Positions 24,598 through 32,887 are shown, counted from the first letter of the stretch. The stretch is DNA of 64,000 nucleotides from JAENVU01 sp963765075 (GCA_963765075.1 CAVXVA010000008.1:682001-746000); one strand, 5' to 3'. The notes: generated by a model not told the origin, from the letters alone. Numbers and translations: made by a program.

Positions 24598-25035
24598 TCA
24601 GTCCTCGCTGCCGTCGTGGCCCGAACCGGAGTGGTCCTCGTCCTCGTCGTCGTCCCGCCCCGGCCCGGAGTGGTCTTCGTCGTCGCCTCCATGGCCTGAT
24701 CCGGAGTGGTCCTCGTCGCCGTCGTCATCGTCGCCGTCCGGAGTGGTCGAGCTCGTCGTGGGAAGCGTTGGCGTCGATGTCACCGTTGGGGCCGAGGTGT
24801 CGGTCGATGGAAGCGTTGGTGTCGACGTCACCGTGGGAGATGACGTCACACTCGGAGAGGAAGTCGACGACGGGTCGGTCGACCGGTGCGGCGTGTCTTC
24901 GGGGTGGTCACGCCCAGAGGTCCGGGCGGGGTCGGGCACTCGGTCGCGCGATGCGGCGGCGGCGACGCCGCCGGTGATGCCGAGTGTGCCGATGGCGGCG
25001 ACGGCAACCCATCGGGTCAGGGTCGAGCGGTTCAT
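24598..25035 (-). CDS. Secreted Thr/Pro-rich protein with acidic His-rich tail
   Basis: 145 residues. A signal peptide (LTRWVAVAAIGTLGITGGVAAA) is followed by a disordered Ser/Thr/Pro linker with imperfect repeats (VTSTPTLPS, VTSTPTLPT). The C-terminal ~45 residues are a run of Asp/Glu with three DEDHSGSGH/DEDHSGPGR-type repeats. The repeats could bind divalent metal or act as a charged surface tail; no known family. It is downstream of an ECF sigma/anti-sigma pair in the same direction, with a 61-base gap. It may be part of that regulon, which is inference. Confidence 0.75.
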   Translation of the reverse strand: MNRSTLTRWVAVAAIGTLGITGGVAAAASRDRVPDPARTSGRDHPEDTPHRSTDPSSTSSPSVTSSPTVTSTPTLPSTDTSAPTVTSTPTLPTTSSTTPDGDDDDGDEDHSGSGHGGDDEDHSGPGRDDDEDEDHSGSGHDGSED

Positions 25036-25096
25036 GGTGATCTCCTCGGGTCGGTTGCTACGAGAGAAACACGCCGGAAGCGACCCAAAGGTTTGG

Positions 25097-25789
25097 TCAG
25101 GTGATCTCGACCTGGAGTTGGCCGTCGGAGTCGAACCGGATCCGGATCATGGTTTCGGTCTTGCCACTCGTGCCGAGTCGGAATCGCACTTCAACCTCCG
25201 CGGGACCGGACGAGCGGATGTCCGGCGCATACCCGGCGGCCGGCGTAGTGCCGAGCAGGGTCACCGATCCGTTGCCGAGCTGGACCCGGATGGAGCCTCC
25301 GGTGCTCGAGTACACCCGGGGGCCGACGGGGATCGTGGTGGCCGACGTCGGCAGGCTGCCTCCGCTCGGGCCGGGGATCTTCGACCCGGTCGGGTTCGGA
25401 ACCTCGGTCTCCGGTGTCGTGGTCGAGGTCGGCGCACTGGGGACGGATCCGTCGGGCGCGGTGGAGTCAGGTCGGGTGCTGGTCGTGGTCCCGTCCCGGT
25501 TCCCGTTCGACGGGGAGGGACCACGACCAGCCGGCTCGGTCGTGCGCACACCGGAGAACACCGACGACGTGCGCGTGAGGCCGACGCCGACCCCGACAAC
25601 GAGGCACGCGGCGACTGCGCCAGCGGCGATCGTGGCCCGCCGCCGCCGGCGAGCATGCACAAACCGCGGGAGCGAACGCTGGTACGTCTCGGCGACATCA
25701 GTGGTGGTGTTCTCGGGCACCAATGCTCGCAGCGCGGCACCGAGTTCCGGGTCGTGGAGTTCGCTCATCGGGTCCAGGTCGCCGGTCAC
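25097..25789 (-). CDS. Membrane protein, probable anti-sigma factor for the adjacent ECF sigma
   Basis: About 230 residues. The N-terminal ~50 residues are cytoplasmic (ELGAALRALVPENTTTDVAETYQRSL), then one membrane span (RRATIAAGAVAACLVVGVGVG), a Ser/Thr/Pro linker (~100-150) and a beta-rich outer domain (GPRVYSSTGGSIRVQLGNGSVTLLG). The arrangement is that of an actinobacterial anti-sigma factor, with the outer part as sensor. No ZAS zinc motif is visible, so this is inferred from position. The GTG start at 25789 overlaps the sigma-factor stop (GTGA); an internal ATG at 25768 is the alternative. Confidence 0.68.
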   Translation of the reverse strand: MTGDLDPMSELHDPELGAALRALVPENTTTDVAETYQRSLPRFVHARRRRRATIAAGAVAACLVVGVGVGLTRTSSVFSGVRTTEPAGRGPSPSNGNRDGTTTSTRPDSTAPDGSVPSAPTSTTTPETEVPNPTGSKIPGPSGGSLPTSATTIPVGPRVYSSTGGSIRVQLGNGSVTLLGTTPAAGYAPDIRSSGPAEVEVRFRLGTSGKTETMIRIRFDSDGQLQVEIT

Positions 25790-26289
25790 TGGGTTCGGTC
25801 CCATGCAGTTCGCAGGGCCGTGCGGGCCGCGTGCAAGTGGTATTTCACGGCGCCCTCGGAGATCTCCATCGAGCGGGCGGTTTCCTTCACCGTCAGCTGC
25901 TCCACGTAGAACAGCGATGCGGCGATCCTTTGCTGGGGCGGAAGGGTCGCCACGAGTTCGCTGAGTTCGCCGTGGGTCTCGGGTCCCGACTGCACGGTTT
26001 CGGGCCGGGCGGCGAGGCGGGCGACGGCGCCCCGCTTGCGGGTCTCTCGGCGGAAATGGTCGCGCATCGCGTTGAGTGCGACGTGGCGGACCCACGCGAC
26101 CGGGTCGTCGTACCGCGAGATCTTCCGCCATCGAGCAAATGCGCGCGTGTACGCCTCTTGTACACATTCTTCAGCCACACCGCGATTGCCTCCCGCGACG
26201 GTCAGGGCGCGAACCATCGGCTCGAAATGGCCTTGGAAGGCCGCTTCGAAGTCTGTGGGTCGAACTGCCTCGACACCCGCTTGTTCCAT
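25786..26289 (-). CDS. ECF-type RNA polymerase sigma factor (SigE-family-like)
   Basis: A 167-residue sigma factor with only regions 2 and 4. Region 2 is ECVQEAYTRAFARWRKISRYDDPVAWVRHVALNAMRD (the -10-binding helix) and region 4 is TLPPQQRIAASLFYVEQLTVKETARSMEISEGAVKYHLHAAR (helix-turn-helix for -35). Its length fits the ECF group. The overlapping downstream gene encodes a membrane protein that is a plausible anti-sigma factor. Transcription is probably triggered by an outside signal. No promoter consensus for it was identified. Confidence 0.88.
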   Translation of the reverse strand: MEQAGVEAVRPTDFEAAFQGHFEPMVRALTVAGGNRGVAEECVQEAYTRAFARWRKISRYDDPVAWVRHVALNAMRDHFRRETRKRGAVARLAARPETVQSGPETHGELSELVATLPPQQRIAASLFYVEQLTVKETARSMEISEGAVKYHLHAARTALRTAWDRTQ

Positions 26290-26357
26290 GTCGGGGTCAA
26301 CACGTGGCCGGTCCGGGAAAGGTTTGGCCTTCCCGGAAAATGATCCCGAGGACCTGC

Positions 26358-27398
26358 TCAGAGTGCGAGTTCCGCCATGACCTGGAGGGCTTCGGGTTGC
26401 TGAGCGCCCAGGATCATGGTGGTGATCCCCGACTCCGCCCAGGCGCCGAACCGGTCGGCGATGCGCTCCTTCGGACCGATCAACGAGATCTCGTCGACGA
26501 GCGCGTCGGGAACGGCCGCGATGGCTTCCTTCTTCTTCCCGTCGAGATAGAGATCTTGGATCTCCTTGGCGGCAGCTTCGAACCCGTATCGACACGCGAG
26601 GTCGTTGTAGAAGTTCTTGCCGCGCGCGCCCATGCCGCCGATGTAGAGCGCCGCCATGGGCTTGACGAACCCGCGCAACATGTCGAGATCGTCGCCGACG
26701 ACCACGCTGACCGTGGGCGCGACGTCGAAGTCGTTCAGGCTCTTGTCGGCTCCGGCCTTCGCGAAGCCGGCGTCGAGTGCCGCGCCGTACGTGTCGCGGA
26801 AGCGATACGGCGAGAAGAAGATCGGTAGCCAGCCGTCGGCGATCTCGGCGGTGAGCTCGACGTTCTTCGGGCCGATCGCCGCGAGGTAGATCGGGATGTC
26901 GGCGCGGTTCGGGTGGACGATGAGCTTCAAGGCCTTCCCGAGGCCGGTTGCGTCGTCGCCCGAGTACGGGATGTCGTAGTGCGGTCCGTGGTGCTCGAGG
27001 GGCGCCTCGCGGCGCAAGATCGTGCGGACGATGTCGAGGTACTCACGGGTCTTGGCCAACGGCTTGCCGTACGCCTGACCGTGCCAACCCTCGACGACCT
27101 GGGGCCCCGAGAGCCCGAGGCCCATGAGAAACCGGTTGCCGCTCATGAGGTCGAGGGTGGCCGCGGTCATCGCAGTCATGGCGGGCGTGCGGGCCGGCAT
27201 CTGCATGATCGCCGAGCCGAAGTTGATCGTCTCGGTCTGGCCCATCATCCAGGCAATGGGGGTGATGCAGTCGGTGCCGTACGCCTCGGCCGTCCAGACG
27301 GAATGGAATCCGAGCCGCTCGGCCTCCTGGGCGGTCGCCACGGCGCGGGCGAGTCCGGTGCCCCAGTCCTGATATCCGAGGTTGACGCCGAGCCTCAT
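26358..27398 (-). CDS. LLM-class (F420-dependent-type) oxidoreductase
   Basis: A 346-residue luciferase-like TIM-barrel flavin/F420 enzyme. Typical blocks: LGVNLGYQDWGTGLARAVATAQEAERLGFHSVW, MPARTPAMTAMTAATLDLMSGNRFLMGLG, VHPNRADIPIYLAAIGPKNVELTAEIADGWLP. The N-terminal and cofactor-binding segments match the F420-dependent group, which in actinobacteria oxidises or reduces diverse small molecules. AAGGAA precedes the ATG. The substrate cannot be predicted. Divergent from the esterase-thioredoxin gene. Confidence 0.87.
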   Translation of the reverse strand: MRLGVNLGYQDWGTGLARAVATAQEAERLGFHSVWTAEAYGTDCITPIAWMMGQTETINFGSAIMQMPARTPAMTAMTAATLDLMSGNRFLMGLGLSGPQVVEGWHGQAYGKPLAKTREYLDIVRTILRREAPLEHHGPHYDIPYSGDDATGLGKALKLIVHPNRADIPIYLAAIGPKNVELTAEIADGWLPIFFSPYRFRDTYGAALDAGFAKAGADKSLNDFDVAPTVSVVVGDDLDMLRGFVKPMAALYIGGMGARGKNFYNDLACRYGFEAAAKEIQDLYLDGKKKEAIAAVPDALVDEISLIGPKERIADRFGAWAESGITTMILGAQQPEALQVMAELAL

Positions 27399-27477
27399 GG
27401 TGGTTCCTTCCTGATCGGGGAGAGCGCCACCCTACGATGCCCGGTGAGCACCGTCATCCTCCGGGAAGGGTCGAGTC

Positions 27478-28480
27478 ATGTCCTTGGTCTCCAATGTGAT
27501 TCGCGGCAGCGACGCGAACCGTCTGCTCGTCCTGCTCCACGGCTACGGCTCCGACGAGCAAGACCTCGGCGCGCTGCTCCCTCACCTGGACCCTACGGGT
27601 CGGTTCGTCGCCGTGATGCCGCGGGCACCGTATCGACGCGCCGGGTGCACCGGGCTACGCGTGGTTCCCCATCACCGAGTCCGGCGTCGACACGGAAGGG
27701 TTCATCGCCGCGCTGGACCTGCTCGACACGTTCATCGACGAGCAGTGCGTCGCGTTGGGCTTGGCTCGCGCGGACGCGATCTTCGGTGGGTTCTCCCAGG
27801 GCGCCGGGCTGGCGTTGTTGCTCGCGATCCGCGCCGGTGAGTCGATCCGGCCGTCGGGGGTATTGGCCATGAGTCCATTCGCACCGGCGGGCGATGCCAT
27901 CACCATCGATTGGGACGCGGCGGTATCGGTGCCGGTGTTGCTCCAACACGGCACCGACGACCCCATGATCCCGGTGAGCGCGGCCCGGCACCTGTCGGAA
28001 GTACTGAGCGAGCACGGCGTGCCGTTGGTGTCGCGCGAATATCCGATGGGCCATCAGGTCGCGCTCGAAAGCGTGCAGGACGCCCGGGCCTGGTTGGATC
28101 GAGTCGTCTCGGGCGAGACGCCGACGGCGCCGCTCCCCGAACCGCCGCCGGATGGCCCCGTGGCGACGGTGACCACGGCGTCGTTCGCCGCCGAGGTGCT
28201 GGGGAGCGAACTCCCCGTCATCGTCGACTTCTGGGCGCCGTGGTGTGGTCCGTGCAAACAGGTCGGGCCCATCATCGAGCAGATCGCACGGATGCGTGAA
28301 GGTTCCTACCGCGTCGTCAAAGTCAACATCGACCAGGAGCCGGCCCTCGCGCAGCAGTACGACGTCCAGAGCATCCCGCTGATTGCGCTCTTCCGTAATG
28401 GTCGCCTGGAGCGTCAGGTGCTCGGCGCGAAGCCACGCCCGCAGCTGGAAGCCGAACTCGGGATGTTGGTCATCCCGTAG
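27478..28480 (+). pseudogene. Alpha/beta-hydrolase (phospholipase/carboxylesterase)-thioredoxin fusion with frameshift
   Basis: Reading frame one (27478 to ~27630) encodes LLVLLHGYGSDEQDLGALLP, the start of a YpfH/carboxylesterase-type hydrolase. The protein continues only one frame later (IDAPGAPGYAWFP...) because of an extra base near 27631. Frame two has the nucleophile GGFSQG, LQHGTDD and GHQVALES, so the triad is complete. With no stop, a Pro-rich linker (TPTAPLPEPPPDGP) then joins a full thioredoxin with WCGPC (28241-28255) and a cis-Pro region SIPLIALF. A sequencing error and a true mutation cannot be told apart here. GGAAGG precedes the ATG. Confidence 0.78.
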
Positions 28481-28495
28481 CGCCGCGCCGAACCC

Positions 28496-29236
28496 TCAGA
28501 TGGGTTTGGCGTTGCGGGCGTAACGAGCGCCCCACCAGAGGGCGCCGGCCCCCAGCGCCAACGCACCGAACCCCGACAACGCAATGGCGAGGGTGCCGTC
28601 ACCGGTCTTCGGGAGTGTCGGAACCTCGGTCGCGTTCGACGCGACCGCAGGCGCCGCCGTTGCGGTCCGGCGATTGAGTTCAGCCCCCTGGACCTCGACG
28701 CGGTCCGGGTTCGTGATCGTGATCGGCGGGACCAGCTCGGTCGGGATCGTGATCGAGGTGGGCGGTGGTGCATCGACGACGGCGAACGGCAAGGCGTCGA
28801 AATCGAAGGTCTGGAGCCCTGCCACCTCGGGACGGTCGATCACACACCGCGCAATGAGGTCGTAGTTGCCGGCGCCGATGATGGTCGGCTCCGGCACGGT
28901 CACCGAACCGGCCCAGGCCCCGCCGGGAGTCACCTCGACGCGCCCGAGACCGGTGGTGTTGCCGTCGTGCTGGAGTCGGACGTCGACCGATGTGCCGTCG
29001 AAGGTCTGTGGTTCGTTCGTGACGGGGTCCGGTTGCACCCATTGACACAACGTGGCCGGCGATGAGGCGACGTGCACGTTCGCGCCCGCGGTCCCGGCCG
29101 ACGGCGTTCGGGACCACCCTTCGCCGGCGGTCGCGGGAAGGCTGAAGACGATCGAGGCAACGATTCCGCCGCTGAGTGCTGCGCCCGCGACGAGGATCCG
29201 CGGTCGGTGATGCGTGGATGTCGTCGTTCGCCGCAC
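28496..29236 (-). CDS. LPXTG-anchored surface protein
   Basis: A 246-residue exported protein. A signal segment (ILVAGAALSGGIVASIVF) leads to a beta-sandwich module of ~130 residues (ANVHVASSPATLC...VDVRLQHDG, GGAWAGSVTVPEPTIIGAGNYDLIARCVID), which has an Ig-like/neocarzinostatin-like feel. A Pro/Thr-rich stretch (PPPTSITIPTELVPP) follows, then LPKTG at 208-212, a hydrophobic span and RYARN. It should be sortase-anchored to the wall. GTG start with AAGGA upstream. It converges with the esterase-thioredoxin gene 16 bases away. Confidence 0.82.
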   Translation of the reverse strand: MRRTTTSTHHRPRILVAGAALSGGIVASIVFSLPATAGEGWSRTPSAGTAGANVHVASSPATLCQWVQPDPVTNEPQTFDGTSVDVRLQHDGNTTGLGRVEVTPGGAWAGSVTVPEPTIIGAGNYDLIARCVIDRPEVAGLQTFDFDALPFAVVDAPPPTSITIPTELVPPITITNPDRVEVQGAELNRRTATAAPAVASNATEVPTLPKTGDGTLAIALSGFGALALGAGALWWGARYARNAKPI

Positions 29237-29334
29237 CTGCGGTCCTTCCGAGCCGGGCCCTGCCCGCCGGTGATCGACCGTAGCGCCCGACCAACGGGCG
29301 TCGGTGGATGGTCCGGCCTGCTCGGGCGGCCTGC

Positions 29335-30405
29335 TCAGCCGACTTGGAGGTGGCCGGTCGGGCCGTCGGTGACGGTCCCCACCACGGCGGCGGCGGGTGT
29401 CCCTGCCCGTTGCAGTGCATCGACGAGATCCTGGGTCGCGTCGGCCTCGACGGCGAGGAGTAGTCCGCCTGACGTCTGCGCGTCGGCCAGGACGAACTGC
29501 TCCGAAGCAGCGAGATCGCCCCAATCGGTGAACTCGCTCACGAATGCGTGGTTACGTTGAGTGCCACCGGCGACGCAACCGCCGGCGACGAGGTCTCGAA
29601 CTCCGTCGATCACCGGCACATCGGCGGGACGGACGATTGCCGAGACCCCGGAACTCCGGGCCATCTCGCCGAGGTGGCCGAGGAGACCGAAACCGGTGAT
29701 GTCGGTGACGGCGTGGATCGCATCCCCGAGGGCCCGGCCGGCATCGCGTGCACCGGCATTCAGCGTGGTCATCAGGTCGATGGCCGTCGAGATCAGGGAT
29801 GCGTCGGCGAGGTCACGTTTCACCGCGGTGGAGATCACGCCGAGCCCCAGTGGTTTGGTGAGCACCAGCCGGTCACCGGGTCGGGCGCCGGCGTTGCGCC
29901 ACACACGATCCGGGTGCACGGTGCCCACGACCGCGAGTCCGAACTTCGGCTCGGGGTCATCGATCGAATGACCCCCGCCGACGATCGCTCCCGCCGCGGT
30001 GACGGCCGCGGCGCCGCCGTCGATCACACGAGCCAACAATTCGAACGGTAGATCTTCACGGGGCCACGCGACGAGGTTCAACGCGAGGAGTGGATCTCCG
30101 CCCATCGCGTACACGTCGGAGAGTGCGTTCGTTGCCGCGATGCGACCCCAGTCGAACGGATCATCGACGATCGGCGTGAAGAAGTCGGTCGTCACCACCA
30201 AGGCCAGGTCGGGGCGGAGGCGGTAGACCGCGGCGTCGTCGGCAGTGTCGAGACCGACGAGCAGATCGGGGTCGGCGGGTCGTTCCAGTCCTCGGACCAT
30301 ACCGAGCACCGTGCGCAGGTCGTCCGGAGACAGCTTGCAGGCGCAGCCCGCGCCGTGCGAGAAGCGAGTGAGGCGAATCTCGCCCTCGGTGCTGGAGGTG
30401 GTCAG
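29335..30405 (-). CDS. selD: Selenide, water dikinase (selenophosphate synthetase) with non-canonical start
   Basis: Makes selenophosphate from selenide and ATP for Sec or 2-selenouridine synthesis. The family is clear: the N-terminal HGAGCACK has C21 and K24 (E. coli C17/K20), followed by the GLDTADDAAVYRL and AGAIVGGGHSIDDPEPKFGLAVVG blocks and the C-terminal TSGGLL region; ~356 residues against 347 in E. coli. No ATG, GTG or TTG precedes the essential N-terminus in frame: TAA of the upstream gene, then CCG GGC ATC CCG CTG. The first ordinary start is GTG 96 bases inside, which would delete the catalytic Cys/Lys. CTG at 30405 is used as best guess. No selA/selB is seen here. Confidence 0.85.
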   Translation of the reverse strand: MTTSSTEGEIRLTRFSHGAGCACKLSPDDLRTVLGMVRGLERPADPDLLVGLDTADDAAVYRLRPDLALVVTTDFFTPIVDDPFDWGRIAATNALSDVYAMGGDPLLALNLVAWPREDLPFELLARVIDGGAAAVTAAGAIVGGGHSIDDPEPKFGLAVVGTVHPDRVWRNAGARPGDRLVLTKPLGLGVISTAVKRDLADASLISTAIDLMTTLNAGARDAGRALGDAIHAVTDITGFGLLGHLGEMARSSGVSAIVRPADVPVIDGVRDLVAGGCVAGGTQRNHAFVSEFTDWGDLAASEQFVLADAQTSGGLLLAVEADATQDLVDALQRAGTPAAAVVGTVTDGPTGHLQVG

Positions 30406-30417
30406 CGGGATGCCCGG

Positions 30418-31509
30418 TTACGCGCGGACCCGGCCGTAGCCGGAGGCCGATCCGTACCGAACGCCTGCCAGCTTCACGCCACTCGACGGGTTGGACGCCG
30501 AGACGACCATGCCACCGCCGATGTAGATCTCGACGTGGTTCGAGCCGCCGGGGCCGTAGAAGATGAGGTCCCCCGGCTGGAGGTCGTTCGGCCCGATGCG
30601 CATGGTCTGTTGATACTGCGCTCCGGAGTAATGAGTCAGGCTCACCCCGCCTCGTTCCCAGGCTGCCCCGGTCAGGCCGGAGCAATCGAAGGTGTCAGGA
30701 CCCGAGGTCGCGTAGACGTACCCCTTACCGACCTGGGCTTTCGCGTATGCCACCGCGGCCGCAGCTCCTGCATTGGGGGCCGGCACATTGGGGAAGTTTG
30801 CGGGGATCGCGGCCCGTCCCCCACTGCCCGGACGGGTGGTGGTGCGATTGGCGGCAGCCCGCTGGGAGGCTGCGAGTTGGGCAGCCGCACGGGCCTTGGC
30901 CTCACGGTCGAGGATCGTGGCGATCTCACCGTTGACTTGGGACTTCAAGGCCTTCTGCTGCCGGTTGGCGGCGTCGAGGCGGGTCTTGGCGGCCGTTGCC
31001 GCCGCGGCTTCGGCTTTCGCGGCGGCTTGCTGGCGCTCGAGGTCGGCCTTCCGGGCGGCCAGGTCTTCCTTCGCCTGCTGGAGCTTGGCGATCAGGACAT
31101 CGTCGCGGTCGGCGGCGGCTGCGGCGTACTTCGAGCGGCTCGCGATCTCGCCGACGTTCTTGACGTTCATCCGTTCGAGTGGCGAACTGCTCCCGGCACC
31201 CCGGTACATCTGCGCCGCCCGGCGGCTCAGGATGCTGCGGATCCGGCGACGCTCCGCCTCGGCGAGGTCGGTCCGCCGTTTGGCTTCGTCGATGCCGGCC
31301 TGGGCCTGGTTGATGCGGTAGGTCGCGCCGTTCAGCTGCTCGGAGAGCGTCACCAACTGGTCGTCGTTGGCGTCGATCTGACGCTGGATTTCTGCGGCCT
31401 GACGACGCTTGTCGTCGACCGGGCTGGCGCCGGAGAGCGTCGGCACGAAGCCGACGGTCGCTGTCGCTGCTACGAGGATGCCAACCGAGACCTTGGTCCG
31501 GAGGTTCAT
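30418..31509 (-). CDS. Secreted NlpC/P60 peptidoglycan endopeptidase with coiled-coil
   Basis: A 363-residue cell-wall hydrolase. Signal peptide ~1-28 (VSVGILVAATATVGFVPTLSGA). A long Ala/Arg/Gln-rich coiled-coil (~35-225) includes RRRIRSILSRRAAQMYR and IATILDREAKARAAA. The C-terminal NlpC/P60 domain (~250-363) has catalytic C276 in DTFDCSGL and the histidine in NHVEIYIGGG; it cleaves D-gamma-Glu/mDAP-type stem bonds. The coiled-coil usually keeps such enzymes inactive until bound by a partner (RipA-like). AGGGAG lies before the ATG. Its stop is 12 bases from the selD start used here, so the two may be one transcript. Confidence 0.87.
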   Translation of the reverse strand: MNLRTKVSVGILVAATATVGFVPTLSGASPVDDKRRQAAEIQRQIDANDDQLVTLSEQLNGATYRINQAQAGIDEAKRRTDLAEAERRRIRSILSRRAAQMYRGAGSSSPLERMNVKNVGEIASRSKYAAAAADRDDVLIAKLQQAKEDLAARKADLERQQAAAKAEAAAATAAKTRLDAANRQQKALKSQVNGEIATILDREAKARAAAQLAASQRAAANRTTTRPGSGGRAAIPANFPNVPAPNAGAAAAVAYAKAQVGKGYVYATSGPDTFDCSGLTGAAWERGGVSLTHYSGAQYQQTMRIGPNDLQPGDLIFYGPGGSNHVEIYIGGGMVVSASNPSSGVKLAGVRYGSASGYGRVRA

Positions 31510-31842
31510 CTGGGGGACTCCCTTTGGCTTGAGTGTCGGGCCGCCGTCGGTCCCTTGCATGAAAAGTGTCCGTGGGAACACGATCTCGTGCGAGGGGGAT
31601 CTTGGTCGCATGACCACGCGCCGAAGCACGCCGGAGCGGTCAAGCGATTCCGGAAAGAGTAAGCGACGATTCCGGGGGTTTCCATTCCGGACCCCAGAAA
31701 GCGCTCTGACCAGGTGCTTCACAGTCATCAGAAACGCGCCTCGACGCCCAACATGTGGTACCAGTGTGGCGCGTGTTGCCAGTGTCACCTATTGGGGCAG
31801 GTTCCTGGAGCTCGCCGATATGTCCGCTGGGTGCGGGGTGGG
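31510..31842. other. 333-base gap upstream of the NlpC/P60 gene
   Basis: No convincing gene. It contains three copies of ATTCCGG (31647-31653, 31669-31675, 31684-31690), one of them within the palindrome TTCCGGAA, and two CCAGTGT heptamers 18 bases apart (31761 and 31779). These look like binding-site arrays in the leader/promoter region of the minus-strand hydrolase. I looked for a c-di-AMP (ydaO-type) riboswitch, common before such genes, and did not see its conserved segments. Confidence 0.4.
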
Positions 31843-32328
31843 TCAAACGACCCAGCCGGCCGTCTGGCGGGGGACGACCCCACCGGGGGGTGCGACGTCG
31901 GGAACGGTCCACGCCATCGCCTTGGCGATCTCACGCGCGACCTTCTGCCACGCGGCGGGATTCCAGCCTTCGGCGGAGGCGCCGACGCTGGTGTCTTGAC
32001 GAATATGCACGAAGGCCGGGAGATGCTCGAGTCCGAGACCGTTCACGAACGTGCGGTCGGGATCGACGAAGACCATCGCCGTGTTGGCTTCGTCGCCGAG
32101 GATTCGCTCGGCAATCGCCGGCGTGCTCGGTACGACATAGGCCACCCGAGCGTCGCTGTCGCCGAGAACGCCGAAAATCCGGCGGGCGACGGGAATCCAG
32201 GCGCTCGCCTCCGGGCGATCCGGAAGGATCACGAGGCAGAGGTGGAACATCGTGGTCCAGTCGTCGAGCGTGCGAGTGACGCCCGCCGAAGTGGACAACT
32301 CCAGAGTTGGATCAGGGTTTTTCGCCAC
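31843..32328 (-). CDS. Small protein of unknown function, thioredoxin-fold-like
   Basis: 161 residues, cytoplasmic. The pattern WIPVARRIFGVLGDSDARVAYVV ... MVFVDPDRTFVNGLGLEHLPAFVHI resembles the second half of a thioredoxin fold with the cis-Pro loop (LPAF), but there is no CxxC. The C-terminus is Trp/Pro-rich (WNPAAWQKVAREIAKAMAWTVPDVAPPGG). GTG start is 8 bases after a TACCGT box (32337-32342, minus strand), so it is probably leaderless. Divergent from the PPOX gene. Function not assigned. Confidence 0.68.
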   Translation of the reverse strand: MAKNPDPTLELSTSAGVTRTLDDWTTMFHLCLVILPDRPEASAWIPVARRIFGVLGDSDARVAYVVPSTPAIAERILGDEANTAMVFVDPDRTFVNGLGLEHLPAFVHIRQDTSVGASAEGWNPAAWQKVAREIAKAMAWTVPDVAPPGGVVPRQTAGWVV

Positions 32329-32336
32329 GGCCGAGA

Positions 32337-32359
32337 ACGGTAGCGCGACGCTCTACGCT
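32337..32359. promoter_or_regulatory. Back-to-back leaderless promoters (thioredoxin-like / PPOX protein)
   Basis: TACCGT on the minus strand (32337-32342) lies 8 bases before the GTG at 32328. TACGCT on the plus strand (32354-32359) lies 6 bases before the ATG at 32366. The whole divergent gap is 37 bases, so the two promoters share sequence. Confidence 0.55.
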
Positions 32360-32365
32360 CCGACG

Positions 32366-32827
32366 ATGTCTCGACGCGATCAGATTCTCATGACCCCGGC
32401 CGAAGCCCGTGACTTCCTCGACGCCGGGCGCGACCTGCAGGTGGCTTCGATCAATGCCGACGGCACACCCCATCTCGTCACGATGTGGTATCTGCGTGAT
32501 GGCGACGACCTCCTGTTCTGGACCTACGGCAAGAGTCAGAAGGTCGTCAACGTTCGGCGCGACCCACGGATCACGGTCCTGGTCGCAACCGGAGAGGCCT
32601 ACGAGGAGCTGCGGGGCGTGTCGGTCAACGGCACCGCGACCGTCGTCGAAGATCTGGATGAGGTGCTCGACTTCGGCCTGAAGGTCTACGAGAAGTACTG
32701 GGGGCCGATCGACAACGACCTCGTGCGCGACGGCGTGAAGATGATGGGCTCCAAGCGGGTCGTGATCCGCGTCTCCCCGCTCAAGACCACCAGCTGGGAC
32801 CACTCCAAACTCGCCGGCGTCTACTAA
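32366..32827 (+). CDS. PPOX-class pyridoxamine-phosphate-oxidase-like flavoprotein
   Basis: A 153-residue split-barrel flavin/F420-binding protein. LMTPAEARDFLDAGRDLQVASINADGTPHLVTMWY is the usual first part, and VRRDPRITVLVATGEAYEELRGVSVNGTATVV the second; the C-terminal VIRVSPLKTTSWDHSKLAG carries the Trp/Asp-His pair typical of the F420-dependent group. It may bind FMN, heme breakdown products or F420. With the LLM enzyme in the window this supports F420 use in this organism. A structured repeat follows its stop. Confidence 0.85.
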   Translation: MSRRDQILMTPAEARDFLDAGRDLQVASINADGTPHLVTMWYLRDGDDLLFWTYGKSQKVVNVRRDPRITVLVATGEAYEELRGVSVNGTATVVEDLDEVLDFGLKVYEKYWGPIDNDLVRDGVKMMGSKRVVIRVSPLKTTSWDHSKLAGVY

Positions 32828-32838
32828 CCCCCGTTGCG

Positions 32839-32887
32839 AACCCGCGCTGCTTGCGCACCCTCTGGGGTGCGCACCGCGCGTTGGTTC
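32839..32887. repeat. 49-bp hairpin repeat, copy 1
   Basis: A palindrome-like element: TGCGCACCC tctg GGGTGCGCA (9-bp stem, 32852-32873), extended outward by CGCGC/GCGCG and AACC/GGTT. It begins 11 bases after the PPOX stop and reaches the end of the convergent gene. Read in reverse complement, 33880-33928 matches at 43 of 49 positions. Each copy lies just behind a stop codon in the same orientation relative to that gene, so it is probably a duplicated U-poor terminator. Confidence 0.68.

Noticed and set aside
31510..31842. c-di-AMP (ydaO-type) riboswitch before the NlpC/P60 gene
   Set aside because: This class of gene often has it, but the conserved paired segments were not found in the minus-strand leader.
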